Notes: generated by a model not told the origin, from the sequence alone. Shown: positions 1-9,481, counted from the first letter of the stretch. The stretch is 64,000 nt of DNA from UBA6163 sp031411655 (GCA_031411655.1 JANOBM010000124.1:1-64000); one strand, 5' to 3'. A program made the numbers and translations.

Positions 1-258
1 GACGGAGAAAAGATGCGTGCTGAAATCACACCAACCAGTCCGCCGATGGTTGCGCCGATTGCGGACGTGCATCAATGGCTTCAGATCGATCCCATTCAAA
101 GTTATATCCTGCCGAAAAGTGAGTTAGACTTGAAGAAGGAAGGTCTGGGCCAGCCTGCCGTTAGTAAGGAAATCGAAGACATGAAAAAACAAATGGAATC
201 AATGCAGAGCGAATTGCGAGAGCTGAAGGAGCTGATTGAGGAAGGAGACAAAGAGTAG
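1..258 (+). CDS. C-terminal part of an unidentified protein (5' end outside window)
   Basis: The frame is open from the first base and ends at a TAG stop, giving 85 visible codons. An ATG at base 13 could start a short protein of 81 residues, but the frame continues upstream of it with no stop, so this is more likely the end of a longer gene. The first half is rich in proline and hydrophobic residues. The last 35 residues are strongly charged, with repeating Lys/Glu/Met/Leu, and look like an amphipathic helix or coiled coil. I do not recognise the family and assign no function. The next gene begins 334 bases downstream on the same strand. Confidence 0.6.
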   Translation, partial: DGEKMRAEITPTSPPMVAPIADVHQWLQIDPIQSYILPKSELDLKKEGLGQPAVSKEIEDMKKQMESMQSELRELKELIEEGDKE

Positions 259-592
259 CGTAGGCCTGCCTTGCACCAAGGATCGCTGGACACCGACATG
301 CCAGACGAGCGGTGGCTATTCCGGTTTTTTGCATGAGCGGTATCGGTGGGTTGACGTCGTCTTCGTCCCCACTTTTGCGGCAAAGGGCGTCTGGGACTTG
401 CGGAACGCACGGCAGCGGCTCGGAGAGTTGCCGTGCGAATTGCCTAAACGACTAACTCATTTTTTCACACCGACGATTTTTCACACCGACGATGACGCGT
501 GGTATGATCGCAATCGGGTGTCGCTACAGGGGCGCAGCTACTGCCTCGATTGAATGTTGAGTCGACCTTCGCTTACCAATGATTAAAAACTG
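259..592. other. Intergenic region with a 16-bp tandem duplication
   Basis: No convincing gene is seen here. The only clear structure is a perfect 16-bp tandem duplication at 461-492. A short open frame across 236-553 has no recognisable protein character. The promoter of the downstream secreted protein probably lies here, but no strong -35/-10 pair is visible. Confidence 0.6.
461..492. repeat. Perfect 16-bp tandem duplication
   Basis: The unit TTTTTCACACCGACGA occurs twice back to back (461-476 and 477-492) with no mismatch. It lies between genes, about 100 bases upstream of the metallopeptidase-like gene. It fits replication slippage, and it could also be a duplicated binding site. The repeat itself is certain; a function is not. 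Confidence 0.9.
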
Positions 593-2359
593 ATGCACAG
601 GCAACGTGATTTGTTCGGTGGTGTTTTGTTTCTTCTTGTTGCACTGAGCACGGTGCTGCCCAGCGATGCGGGTACTAGGACATGGGACGGCAAATTCGAT
701 ACCAGCGAGATCGAAGTCACAGTCGTCTATTTCGTGCCCTCTGACCGTGAGCCCCTTCCCGATTGGCTTGATCGAGTGAGCTATTTCTGTCGGCGAATGG
801 AGTGGTTCCACGAACGCGAATTCGAAGGTCAATCGAAGTTGGCCACTACTCTGCATACGGAGCCTTTTATTTCGTCGCTAACAACCCAAGCACTTCGAGT
901 CGGTGACGCAAATGCGATTTATTTTCGCACGCTTCAAGAAGTCGACGAAGCTTTGAAGTTTGCCCGCGAGCCCAGCAAAAGCTTTCGGATACTGTTAGTG
1001 CTCAGTGATATCAATTGGCGGCCACTTGACGATTTCTATCGATTAAAACCGGAGGGTGGTGATCTGCTCTTTGAGGGGAATCTTTCTGCAGGCGAGCATT
1101 TCCCCGGGGCTGCATCCGGAGGCGCGCGAGCCGCTTACTTAAATGATCGAGGCGTCGGGTGGGGATTGGTGAGCGGTGATGGTTGGCGAGTGCCTTATCG
1201 AGGCTCAGATTGTGTCATCTACCACGAGGGGTGTGGGCATACCGTTGGACTGCCGCACCCGGAACCAGGCGATGGATCGGTGATGAGCATGGCGCAGTAC
1301 AAGGGTTGGATTAACGAATCGTGGATCGATAAAGAGCAGAAAAGCCGTCTCGGCTGGAGCCCCACGGATTCAAACGCCGTTGTAGAGGCGAATCAAAAAT
1401 CATTGTTCACAAGATTTCGTGCGTTGCCGGAACCAATTAGTCCAAAGCCGAATCAAGAAGTGAAGCTTCGGTTTGATTGGCCTGAGCATGCGGACGTGAC
1501 TTCTCTCCGAGTTCGAATCCAGACAGCAATCGATGGGCCTTGGATTGACGTAGGCTCTGTTCACTCTCAAGTTCCGCTGGATGGGACGCCAGCGGGCTTG
1601 CCTCCCAGCGAAATCCTCATTGGTGCGTTTGATCGAGAAACACCGGTCAGTTATCGCGTTGACACAACCCTACGCAGCGGCGAATCGACGGAGCTATGGG
1701 GATATTTTCAAGTTCGCAAGAATCAGGAGAACAACCCGTTGCCGAGAAAGCTTTCCGCAGATCTTGACCTTGTGGAAAATCATCTGCAACCAATCACCAA
1801 TCGGTTGCGATCGACTGGTGAACCGGTTGATTTGTTGAAGTCGATTGATCTTGCCAACGACTGGACAAGTGGTAAATGGATCCTCAGCGACGGCGTTCTC
1901 GAGAGTCCAAAGCAATATGGTGCGAAGCTTGAGTTACCTTATGCACCATCGGGTTCCTATCGATTGACAATGATTATTGAACCGTTGGACGAGCCCAATG
2001 CGTTAGTGGTGGGAAATTGCATAGGTAACCGTCGTTTTGTGACTTTATTTGGATACAAACAAGGCGATGCATACCTTAGCGCCATAGAAGACATTGACGG
2101 CCGGAACGTTGGCAACGAGACAACCTATGAAGGGCCACTGTTTCATAAAGATCAGATGTCGCAGGTGGTCGTGCAAGTCGCTAAGGATGGCGTTCAAATG
2201 TCAGTTGATGGCGACACTATCGTCCGTTGGTCTGGGGAACCAACTCGGCTGTCACTTAGCGACTACTGGGCGAGTCCAGACGCAAACTCTCTAATACTCG
2301 GTACGTACGATTGCCGTATTCGGTTTCATCGAGTCACTCTCGAAACGCTCAGTGATTGA
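593..2359 (+). CDS. Secreted metallopeptidase-like protein with altered zinc motif
   Basis: A 588-residue protein with a hydrophobic N-terminal signal (about residues 8-26), so probably exported. At residues 211-222 it has HEGCGHTVGLPH. The second half, HxxGxxH, matches the zinc motif of metzincin-type peptidases, but the Glu-to-His spacing is HExxxH (His211, Glu212, His216) instead of HExxH. A Met-containing turn (VMSMAQY, about 230-236) follows, as expected for a Met-turn. The C-terminal part (about 410-588) reads like a jelly-roll or LamG-type beta-sandwich domain. Inference: a secreted zinc hydrolase joined to a carbohydrate- or surface-binding domain. The family is not identified with certainty, and the motif could be catalytic or degenerate. 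It stands alone, between a truncated gene and a convergent signalling gene. Confidence 0.75.
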   Translation: MHRQRDLFGGVLFLLVALSTVLPSDAGTRTWDGKFDTSEIEVTVVYFVPSDREPLPDWLDRVSYFCRRMEWFHEREFEGQSKLATTLHTEPFISSLTTQALRVGDANAIYFRTLQEVDEALKFAREPSKSFRILLVLSDINWRPLDDFYRLKPEGGDLLFEGNLSAGEHFPGAASGGARAAYLNDRGVGWGLVSGDGWRVPYRGSDCVIYHEGCGHTVGLPHPEPGDGSVMSMAQYKGWINESWIDKEQKSRLGWSPTDSNAVVEANQKSLFTRFRALPEPISPKPNQEVKLRFDWPEHADVTSLRVRIQTAIDGPWIDVGSVHSQVPLDGTPAGLPPSEILIGAFDRETPVSYRVDTTLRSGESTELWGYFQVRKNQENNPLPRKLSADLDLVENHLQPITNRLRSTGEPVDLLKSIDLANDWTSGKWILSDGVLESPKQYGAKLELPYAPSGSYRLTMIIEPLDEPNALVVGNCIGNRRFVTLFGYKQGDAYLSAIEDIDGRNVGNETTYEGPLFHKDQMSQVVVQVAKDGVQMSVDGDTIVRWSGEPTRLSLSDYWASPDANSLILGTYDCRIRFHRVTLETLSD

Positions 2360-2422
2360 GGGCATCGTTCGAGGTGAGGTTTCATCATTCGGTGACCAGT
2401 CGTGTATCCGCGGGCGTTGGCG

Positions 2423-3910
2423 CTAGCGATGGGGATGGACAACTTTGATAATAATGCCCGTCATGTCGTCACTCTGGTGGCTGTGATCGGAGAATGCCAA
2501 CGCGGCGGATCGTAATGCGTGAAATATTTCGGCAGCCGATTGATGCCGATGGGAGGCGACTGACGTAACGATCCGTGAAATCCCAAACAGTTCCCCATCG
2601 CAGGACATGGCTTCCTTAAATCCGTCCGTTAGCATCAACAGGATGTCACCCTTATCGAGAGACACTTCTTCGGGCGGGCTGTAGGTGGCGTCATCCATCA
2701 AGCCCACCGGAATGCCGCTCGCTGCAATCAAGTGCTTTAATACGCCATCGGAGCCGACGACTAGCATTTGTTCCCCGGCCCCGGCATAAGTGATTTTCGA
2801 TTGCCCCGCTTCCAACCGTGCCAACGAGAGAACTGCGAACTCTGCATTGGGCCCCTGGCGCCGGCAAACCATGCGGTTGCAAAATTCCAACACGGCACGT
2901 AAGTCGGGTTGGCGTTCGGCGAGCACCTCTAGATAAGCGGCGATGGATGCACTCAGGATCGCTGGTCCAAATCCCTTGCCACAAACGTCACCGACTTCCA
3001 ATCCCAGCGAACCGTCTGGAAACTCTAGATAGCCAAACCAGTCACCGCACGTTTGTCTTGCAGGGTGAGATGCCCCAAAGATATCGAAGCCATCCAAACA
3101 AGGATGCGAAGACGGCAAAAGTGACTCTTGGACCAAGCGAGCAAAATGAATTTCACGATCCATTACTTGCTGTTCAGTCACATCGATTGCAACGCCAATC
3201 GTGCCCGAGTCGCAGTAGTTATCGACGTTTAATTGCTCCACGTTGACATGGAAGATCCGATCCTGCCATTCAAACTCAACCGTCGGTGCCTTGCCTGTAA
3301 TAGCGGCTTGATGAGACTTTAGAACTTGATCCGCACCGAGTTTCCTACAAAAAAACTCAGACACAGAGTGGCCCACGACGTCCGGCGCCATAACGCCGAA
3401 CCTTTGCAGGCCGGCACCAAAGATGCTTGAAATCTTGAGGTCTCGATTGGTGGTCCATACCATGGCGGGCACATGGCTCATCACCTGTCGAAAGTGTTGG
3501 TCCTGTTGCACCATTTCGGTACTGAATTGACATCGATCGATCGCGTACTGCATCACCCGCGCGATGGCAGCACCGGGAAAACTTCCTTTGACCATGTAGT
3601 CTTGCGCGCCGCGTTGCAAAGCCTCCGACGCGAGGGCTCCATCGTTCGTTCCCGTCATCACGACGATGGGAGTATTGGGAGCAGCGGAGATCATGCGGGA
3701 GCAAGTCTCAATCCCCTCACTGTCCGGAAGCCACAGGTCGAGTAGGATCACGTCAAAAGTCGCGCCCGCCACCTGTTCGATCGCTTCAGAAAGCGATTCG
3801 CTCGGACACAGCACGTAGTCGAAGCCTTCAACCTGACTCAGTGACCTAGTCACAAAGAAACGGTCTACCGCATTGTCCTCAACAAGTAGGATTCTCACGG
3901 TCGATACCAA
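2423..3910 (-). CDS. Response regulator with PAS and SpoIIE-type PP2C phosphatase domains
   Basis: A 495-residue protein with three domains: a receiver (about 5-125, phospho-acceptor Asp58 in VILLDLWLP, Lys108), a PAS domain (about 137-247) and a SpoIIE/RsbU-type PP2C phosphatase (about 252-492). The phosphatase keeps the metal-binding GDW (Asp290), GDVCGKG (Asp308) and SDDMTG motifs. Such proteins dephosphorylate anti-anti-sigma or other partner proteins when a sensor kinase phosphorylates the receiver. The longest frame starts at TTG 3910; a GTG at 3898 giving MRILLVEDN is an equally good start. It diverges from a large hybrid kinase across a 276-bp gap, so the two may form one pathway. That link is inferred from position only. 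Confidence 0.9.
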   Translation of the reverse strand: MVSTVRILLVEDNAVDRFFVTRSLSQVEGFDYVLCPSESLSEAIEQVAGATFDVILLDLWLPDSEGIETCSRMISAAPNTPIVVMTGTNDGALASEALQRGAQDYMVKGSFPGAAIARVMQYAIDRCQFSTEMVQQDQHFRQVMSHVPAMVWTTNRDLKISSIFGAGLQRFGVMAPDVVGHSVSEFFCRKLGADQVLKSHQAAITGKAPTVEFEWQDRIFHVNVEQLNVDNYCDSGTIGVAIDVTEQQVMDREIHFARLVQESLLPSSHPCLDGFDIFGASHPARQTCGDWFGYLEFPDGSLGLEVGDVCGKGFGPAILSASIAAYLEVLAERQPDLRAVLEFCNRMVCRRQGPNAEFAVLSLARLEAGQSKITYAGAGEQMLVVGSDGVLKHLIAASGIPVGLMDDATYSPPEEVSLDKGDILLMLTDGFKEAMSCDGELFGISRIVTSVASHRHQSAAEIFHALRSAALAFSDHSHQSDDMTGIIIKVVHPHR

Positions 3911-4186
3911 TTCTCGTTAATTCGGGGGTGTCGTTGAACCCCTCGGATTCTAATGATAACACTGCTGGTTTACAATCTTCGACTCAGCCCTGTCAAAGAT
4001 TTTATCCAGTTTAGCAGTCCGGTTCACGCTGGTGGGCGATTGCTTGCCGCTCTGCGGTGCTTAACGAGGGAATTGGCTACACTGGACTGGGGTAGTGAGT
4101 CAGCACGTTCAGACGGTCACATGTGCCATGCAACACGCGACATGTAAAACGCGGGACGGTCATCCTTTGACGGGCGATGGTACAAA
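3911..4186. promoter_or_regulatory. Divergent intergenic region between phosphatase and kinase genes
   Basis: This 276-bp stretch separates two divergently transcribed signalling genes and must hold both promoters. An 8-bp palindrome CACATGTG lies at 4118-4125, and a related ACATGT recurs at about 4140. No textbook -35/-10 pair is evident. Treat it as a candidate shared control region. Confidence 0.35.
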
Positions 4187-7100
4187 ATGAATTCAACGAA
4201 TGGATTGGAGCAGAACCCGACCGCTTTTTCGTTGAGCAAAGTTGCCGACCGTCTGAGGCATAGCCGGTTCCTCACTCCTTGGTTCCTCTCGCTCTTTTTC
4301 GCCGCAATTGTGGGAACGTTGTCGTACCTCTATTGGAGAGTTGAACGGCTTCAAGCGGAGTTGCCACTGCAAGGCTCTGAATTAACGACGATGATGGTTT
4401 CAGAAATGCGCAGGTTGTACTCGGACGAGGTCGTCGCTGGGGTGGCGCATGCCGATGTCGCGGTTTCGCATCAACCAGCAAAAGATGGAAAAAGCATTCC
4501 CTTGCCAGCAACCCTGACGATGAGTCTAGGCGAGAAGTTGCGAAAGATTCGTCCGGGCGTGGACTTGCGACTATTCAGTGAATACCCGTTTCCTTATCGA
4601 AAGAACGGAGGTCCCCAGGATGAATTTGAACGAAAAGCTCTTGTCGCGCTTCAGGCAAATCCGGGCGAACCGTTTTATCGCTTTGAAGACTATCGGGGGC
4701 GGGCTTCGCTTCGCTTTGCCGTCGCCGATCGAATGGAATCCAGCTGTGTGTCCTGTCACAATAGCCATCCCGATAGTCCCAAAAAAGACTGGAAAGTGGG
4801 TGACGTGCGGGGCGTGCTGGAGTTTATACGGCCCTTTGATCAAGCCGTGGCTGCAGAGCAAGCGGCGTTGTTTCGAGCCGTAATGGCAACCCTGCTGATG
4901 TTAGGGATCGGACTAGGGGTGCTCAGCCTAACGTTGTTTCATAACTCGCAACTTGCTCAAAAGTTTAGCGACCAAACCGCGAAATTGTTGGCGATTGAAG
5001 AGCGTTTCGAATTAGCGGTGAGTGGGTCGTCCGATGGGCTTTGGGATTGGAACGTACTGACCAACGAAGTTTATTTTGCACCCAGGATGAAAGAGCTAAT
5101 GGGGTATCAAGATAACGAGTTGGCAAACGTTTTTGAAACCTTTGAAACTCGCCTGCACCCCGACGACCACGATTGGGTAATGCGGGCTGTTGACGAGCAT
5201 TTAACGCATCGCAAACCGTACGATGTCGAATATAGGCTATTAACCAAGTCGGGGAAATTTCGTTGGTTTAGGGCGCGTGGCCAAGCGATATGGAATGAAG
5301 AGGGGAAAGCCACACGGATGGCGGGATCGGTAAGCGATGTTACCGAACAACGGCAGCTTCGCGAGCGATTCCAGCTTGCCGTGGAAGCGTCACCAGCGGC
5401 CCTTTTGATGGTGCGACACGACGGCACGATCTCGATGGCAAATTCACGTGCCTTGGCTTTGTTCGGATACGGCGAATCGGAGTTAGTGGGACAGTTGATT
5501 GAAGTGCTTGTCCCTGCTCGATTTCGGGAAGGGCATCCGCACAAAAGAGATGGCTTTTTTCAATCGCCAACGTCACGAGAGATGGGGGCCGAATTGGAGT
5601 TACTGGGCGTCCGTAAGGACGGCTCCGAGTTTCCCGTCAAAGTGGGGCTCAGTCCGGTGCAGATTGAAAATGATCCCGTTGTCATTTGTGGTGTGCTTGA
5701 TATTTCCGCACAGAAACAGGCCATGAAGGCGATGCAGCAGGCCAAAGAAGCTGCCGAATCATCAAGTCGTGCGAAGAGTTCGTTTTTGGCAAATATGAGC
5801 CACGAGATCCGAACGCCGATGAATGGCATCATTGGCATGGCTCAACTTCTGGCACGTACCCCGTTGAAACCAAACCAGCGGGACTATTTATCGACGGTGG
5901 AGGAATCCGCTCATGTGTTGCTCCGACTACTCAATGACATTCTCGACTTTTCTAAAATCGAAGCCGGTAAGCTTGAGCTGGAAACAGTTGATTTTCGGCT
6001 CGCCGAGTGCGTGACCCGAGCATCGCAGATGCTCGTATTGCGAGCCGCTGAGAAAGGATTAGAAATCGCATGCCGTATCGCACCCGACATCCCAAGTCAC
6101 TTACGCGGTGATCCGGGACGTCTACAACAGGTCCTGGTAAATCTATTAGGCAATGCGGTCAAATTCACGGAAGCAGGCGAGATTTATGTCAATGTAAATT
6201 TAGAGTCCAGTGTGAACGACTTCGTTCATTTGCACTTCACCGTAAGTGACACAGGGATCGGCATTCCTTCGGCAAAGCAGGAAGAGATCTTCCGTCCATT
6301 CGAGCAAGCTGAAGCTTCAACGACACGCCGCTTTGGCGGAACGGGACTCGGACTAACCATTTCGCGGCAACTTGTTGAATTGATGCATGGTCGATTGTGG
6401 GTGGAAAGTGAACCGGGCCGTGGGTCGACGTTTCACTTCACCGTCGCATTCCAACTCTCTGCGGAACAATTCAATCCTGAACCAGCTGAGTTAAACGAGT
6501 TGACCGATTTGCCGGTACTCGTGGTCGACGACAACTTTACCAATCGTCGTATCCTTGGTGAGATGCTTTCCTACTGGCACATGCAACCGGTGCTGGTCGA
6601 CTCTGCGGCTGCAGCGCGCGCAGCATTGAAGAAAGCAGGCGAGGCCAAACGCCCCATTCGGTTGATCCTCCTCGATCACCACATGCCCGGGGAAGACGGT
6701 TTTCACTTCGCGGAAAGTGTTCACAACCTTCCACTCGTTGAAGAGTGTCCGATCATCATGATCTCATCAGGCTCGGCGCCTTTGGAGAGCGATTTATGTG
6801 AGAAGGTAGGAATTCGGCGTTTCATGACGAAACCTGTGATCGCATCGGAATTGCTCAACGAAGTACTTCGTCAGTTAGGGAAGGATTGCGCAACTGCCTC
6901 CAACTTATCGGCAACTACAGCGTCTTCTCCGCGGGTACCTCCCCGTCGTGTGCTGTTGGTGGAGGACAACGAAATCAATCGCCGAGTGGCTGTCGGTTTT
7001 CTGGATGCGCGCGGACACCAAGTCGTCATGGCCGAGAACGGTCAAGAAGCCGTCGATATTCTCAGTGAGCAAGAGTTTGATGTGGTGCTGATGGACATGC

Positions 7101-7708
7101 AAATGCCGGTGATGGATGGCTACGAAGCGACTGCCGCAATTCGTCAGCGCGAACGTCAAACCGGTGGCCACATTCCTATCGTCGCGATGACCGCGGAGGC
7201 TCTGAAGGGAGATCGAGAACGCTGTCTCTCCGTAGGGATGGACGACTATGTTTCCAAGCCGATTGCTCCGGCAGAAATGTATCGAGCTATCGAGCGGTTT
7301 CCAGCGCTCTGTTTAGCTTCAGTGCCCGTCGCGTCGGCTGCGTCGCAAACGGAATCGATTCCACTTCCATCACCGGTCGATGAAGCCTACATGGCAACGC
7401 AGATTCCAGGAGGAGAAGAGGGGATTCGCGAACTGGCGGCCATCTTTTGCCAAGAAGCACCACAGTTACTCGCTAACATGCATAGTGCTATCGAGGCCAG
7501 GGATGCAAAGGTTCTGCGAAGAGCCTCGCATACACTCAAAAGCTCATCCGCCTATTTTGGCGCCACGTTACTCTCGCAGGCGTCGCTCGCCTTAGAGGAA
7601 TACGCGCGCGAGGAGAACTTCGAAAATGCTCAATCTGCACTGGCTACACTCGAGAACGAAATGTCCCGTGTGCTTGCGGCGCTGGAGGCGAGGTCAGGTA
7701 ATTCGTAA
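4187..7708 (+). CDS. Membrane hybrid histidine kinase with haem-motif sensor (DUF3365), PAS, two receivers and HPt
   Basis: A 1173-residue multidomain sensor kinase. A membrane helix at about 29-50 and a second at about 228-252 bracket an extracytoplasmic domain of DUF3365/Tll0287 type, with one covalent haem motif CVSCH (187-191). Two PAS domains follow (about 270-390 and 392-510), then HisKA with phospho-acceptor His539 (NMSHEIRTP), HATPase (N box near 652, DTGIGIP, GGTGLGL), receiver 1 (Asp830), receiver 2 (Asp970) and a C-terminal HPt domain (His1115 in HTLKSS). All phosphorelay residues are present. Inference: it senses redox state or a haem ligand outside the membrane and relays phosphate internally. 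No DNA-binding output is attached. Its TAA stop abuts the ATG of the next gene, so it is probably translated together with the DUF1549/DUF1501 genes. Confidence 0.95.
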   Translation: MNSTNGLEQNPTAFSLSKVADRLRHSRFLTPWFLSLFFAAIVGTLSYLYWRVERLQAELPLQGSELTTMMVSEMRRLYSDEVVAGVAHADVAVSHQPAKDGKSIPLPATLTMSLGEKLRKIRPGVDLRLFSEYPFPYRKNGGPQDEFERKALVALQANPGEPFYRFEDYRGRASLRFAVADRMESSCVSCHNSHPDSPKKDWKVGDVRGVLEFIRPFDQAVAAEQAALFRAVMATLLMLGIGLGVLSLTLFHNSQLAQKFSDQTAKLLAIEERFELAVSGSSDGLWDWNVLTNEVYFAPRMKELMGYQDNELANVFETFETRLHPDDHDWVMRAVDEHLTHRKPYDVEYRLLTKSGKFRWFRARGQAIWNEEGKATRMAGSVSDVTEQRQLRERFQLAVEASPAALLMVRHDGTISMANSRALALFGYGESELVGQLIEVLVPARFREGHPHKRDGFFQSPTSREMGAELELLGVRKDGSEFPVKVGLSPVQIENDPVVICGVLDISAQKQAMKAMQQAKEAAESSSRAKSSFLANMSHEIRTPMNGIIGMAQLLARTPLKPNQRDYLSTVEESAHVLLRLLNDILDFSKIEAGKLELETVDFRLAECVTRASQMLVLRAAEKGLEIACRIAPDIPSHLRGDPGRLQQVLVNLLGNAVKFTEAGEIYVNVNLESSVNDFVHLHFTVSDTGIGIPSAKQEEIFRPFEQAEASTTRRFGGTGLGLTISRQLVELMHGRLWVESEPGRGSTFHFTVAFQLSAEQFNPEPAELNELTDLPVLVVDDNFTNRRILGEMLSYWHMQPVLVDSAAAARAALKKAGEAKRPIRLILLDHHMPGEDGFHFAESVHNLPLVEECPIIMISSGSAPLESDLCEKVGIRRFMTKPVIASELLNEVLRQLGKDCATASNLSATTASSPRVPPRRVLLVEDNEINRRVAVGFLDARGHQVVMAENGQEAVDILSEQEFDVVLMDMQMPVMDGYEATAAIRQRERQTGGHIPIVAMTAEALKGDRERCLSVGMDDYVSKPIAPAEMYRAIERFPALCLASVPVASAASQTESIPLPSPVDEAYMATQIPGGEEGIRELAAIFCQEAPQLLANMHSAIEARDAKVLRRASHTLKSSSAYFGATLLSQASLALEEYAREENFENAQSALATLENEMSRVLAALEARSGNS

Positions 7709-9400
7709 ATGAGATTGATGTTAAGTTTCCAACGCAGCGCATTGCTGGGATGTTTGACCTGCCTTTGCTCGTTTGCGGCGTTGGGCGGAGAGGACATCCT
7801 GTCAACCAATGTCACCTCCAGCATTCCCGTGGAGTCGAATTCGCCGAGCGTCTCCACCGCGTGGTACGCGCAGCCCTATGGTGTCGATCCGGCGATGGTG
7901 ATTGATTTGGCTCTTGAAGCAAGCTGGCGTACTCATCAACTACAACCCACTGCACCGGCCGACGAACGCGTTTTCTTGCGAAGGATCTACTTGGATCTCA
8001 TCGGCCGGATTCCTCGCCCCCAAGAAACGCAGTCATTCCTTGCGGATACGGACGTCAATAAGCGTATTCTGCGAATCGATGCTTTGCTTCAAAGCGAAGC
8101 GCACGCCGTGCATCTCTCAGAGGTCTTGGATGCGATCTTGATCGGCCGTACCGATACCGAACAACTCCGACGTAGAACGGCAGCAGGTTGGATCGACTAT
8201 CTGAAGCGGGCGATTGACCAGAATCGACCTTGGAATGAAGTAGCGCGAGATGCGTTGCTTGCGCGTCCAAGTTCGCCAATCGATCAGGGGGCCAATTGGT
8301 ATCTGTATGCGCGACGCGATAAGCCGCAAGAGATTGCGGAGGCCGTATCCAAAGATTTTTTCGGTGTCCGAATCGATTGCGCGCAGTGTCACGACCATCC
8401 GCTTGCTTCCGAAATCAAGCAGCAGCATTACTGGGGCCTCGTCGCGTTCTTCAACCGATCCAAGAATGTTGATACTCCTGAAGGACCAGCCGTTTCAGAG
8501 TCCGCGATCGGTGGGTTTTCGGAGTTTAGCAACCTGGAGGGTGATTCAACACCAAACGAACTCGTTTTCCTTGGCGATCGGCGTGTTGAAGAAACCAGAC
8601 CAGCCTCCGGTGCGAAGGAGGAAGACCGAGACGAACTTTATGTTTCTAGCCCGGGTTCGACCGCGCGAGTCCCGAAATTTTCTAGGCGAGAACAATTTGT
8701 CGAGAGAGTTTTGGACGGCCACCCGCTGCTTGCAAAGGCAATGGTTAATCGGCTTTGGGCTTGGATGATGGGACGCGGCATCGTCCATCCGGTCGACGCC
8801 ATCGACTCCTATCATGCTCCCAGTCATCCGGAATTGCTGGACTGGTTAGCCGGCGACTTTGCAGCGTCTGGTTACGACGTCCGCCGGTTGCTCCGGAGCC
8901 TCGCTCGCACTCGCGCCTATCAGCTTTCATCCAAAGAAGATGCCTTCGTGGACCCGCAGTGGTTCTCTGCTGCGATTGTCAAACCGCTTACTGCAGAAAT
9001 GCTCCAACGTTCGATGCTTGTCGCCTTTGATCCTATTGAGCCGAGCCAATGGAACTCACTGGAGCAACGAGTGATGTTTTCCAATGCATTCCCGGACGTG
9101 ATTGCTGAAGAGTCAATCTCCAATGTGACCCAAGGGCTGCTGCTGACAAACGGTGACTCGGTCAATGACCTCGTCTCGATTAAGCATTCCCATTTTTTAC
9201 AGACATTGCGTGACAGTAAAAGCTCAGACGCGTCGCTCATTCGCCTATTGTTTGAGGCCCTGTTAAATAGACCGCCGGATGCGGAAGAACTCGTGCGTTG
9301 TGAGTCGTTTATTTCTAGTCGTCCGGAACGACGCGACCAAGCCATTGAGTCGGCGGCTTGGGCTATCGTGTCGAGTGCCGAATTTCGCTTCAATCATTGA
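7709..9400 (+). CDS. DUF1549/DUF1553 domain secreted protein (planctomycete PSCyt2/PSD1 type)
   Basis: A 563-residue protein with a signal peptide (about 1-25). DUF1549 (about 60-250) contains FLRRIYLDLIGRIP and the conserved CAQCHDHPL. DUF1553 (about 330-560) contains MVNRLWAWMMGRGIV and SHPELLDWLA. These families are very common in Planctomycetes and are usually paired with a DUF1501 protein, as here. Their biochemical role is not established. Many family members carry an N-terminal cytochrome c domain (PSCyt1); this one does not, so the CxxCH-like CAQCH belongs to DUF1549 itself. The ATG follows the kinase stop codon with no gap, and the DUF1501 gene starts 33-81 bases downstream. Confidence 0.93.
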   Translation: MRLMLSFQRSALLGCLTCLCSFAALGGEDILSTNVTSSIPVESNSPSVSTAWYAQPYGVDPAMVIDLALEASWRTHQLQPTAPADERVFLRRIYLDLIGRIPRPQETQSFLADTDVNKRILRIDALLQSEAHAVHLSEVLDAILIGRTDTEQLRRRTAAGWIDYLKRAIDQNRPWNEVARDALLARPSSPIDQGANWYLYARRDKPQEIAEAVSKDFFGVRIDCAQCHDHPLASEIKQQHYWGLVAFFNRSKNVDTPEGPAVSESAIGGFSEFSNLEGDSTPNELVFLGDRRVEETRPASGAKEEDRDELYVSSPGSTARVPKFSRREQFVERVLDGHPLLAKAMVNRLWAWMMGRGIVHPVDAIDSYHAPSHPELLDWLAGDFAASGYDVRRLLRSLARTRAYQLSSKEDAFVDPQWFSAAIVKPLTAEMLQRSMLVAFDPIEPSQWNSLEQRVMFSNAFPDVIAEESISNVTQGLLLTNGDSVNDLVSIKHSHFLQTLRDSKSSDASLIRLLFEALLNRPPDAEELVRCESFISSRPERRDQAIESAAWAIVSSAEFRFNH

Positions 9401-9481
9401 TCGCTTGAACTTGCAGGACAAGGCTTTAAGAGCATGGCTAGCGAAGTCAATAAAAAACAATTGAATAACACATGCGGGGGC

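Noticed and set aside
8380..8410. CxxCH motif (CAQCH) in the DUF1549 protein as a cytochrome c site
   Set aside because: This CxxCH is part of the conserved DUF1549 signature CAQCHDHPL and is found across that family, so it is not by itself evidence for an added cytochrome domain.
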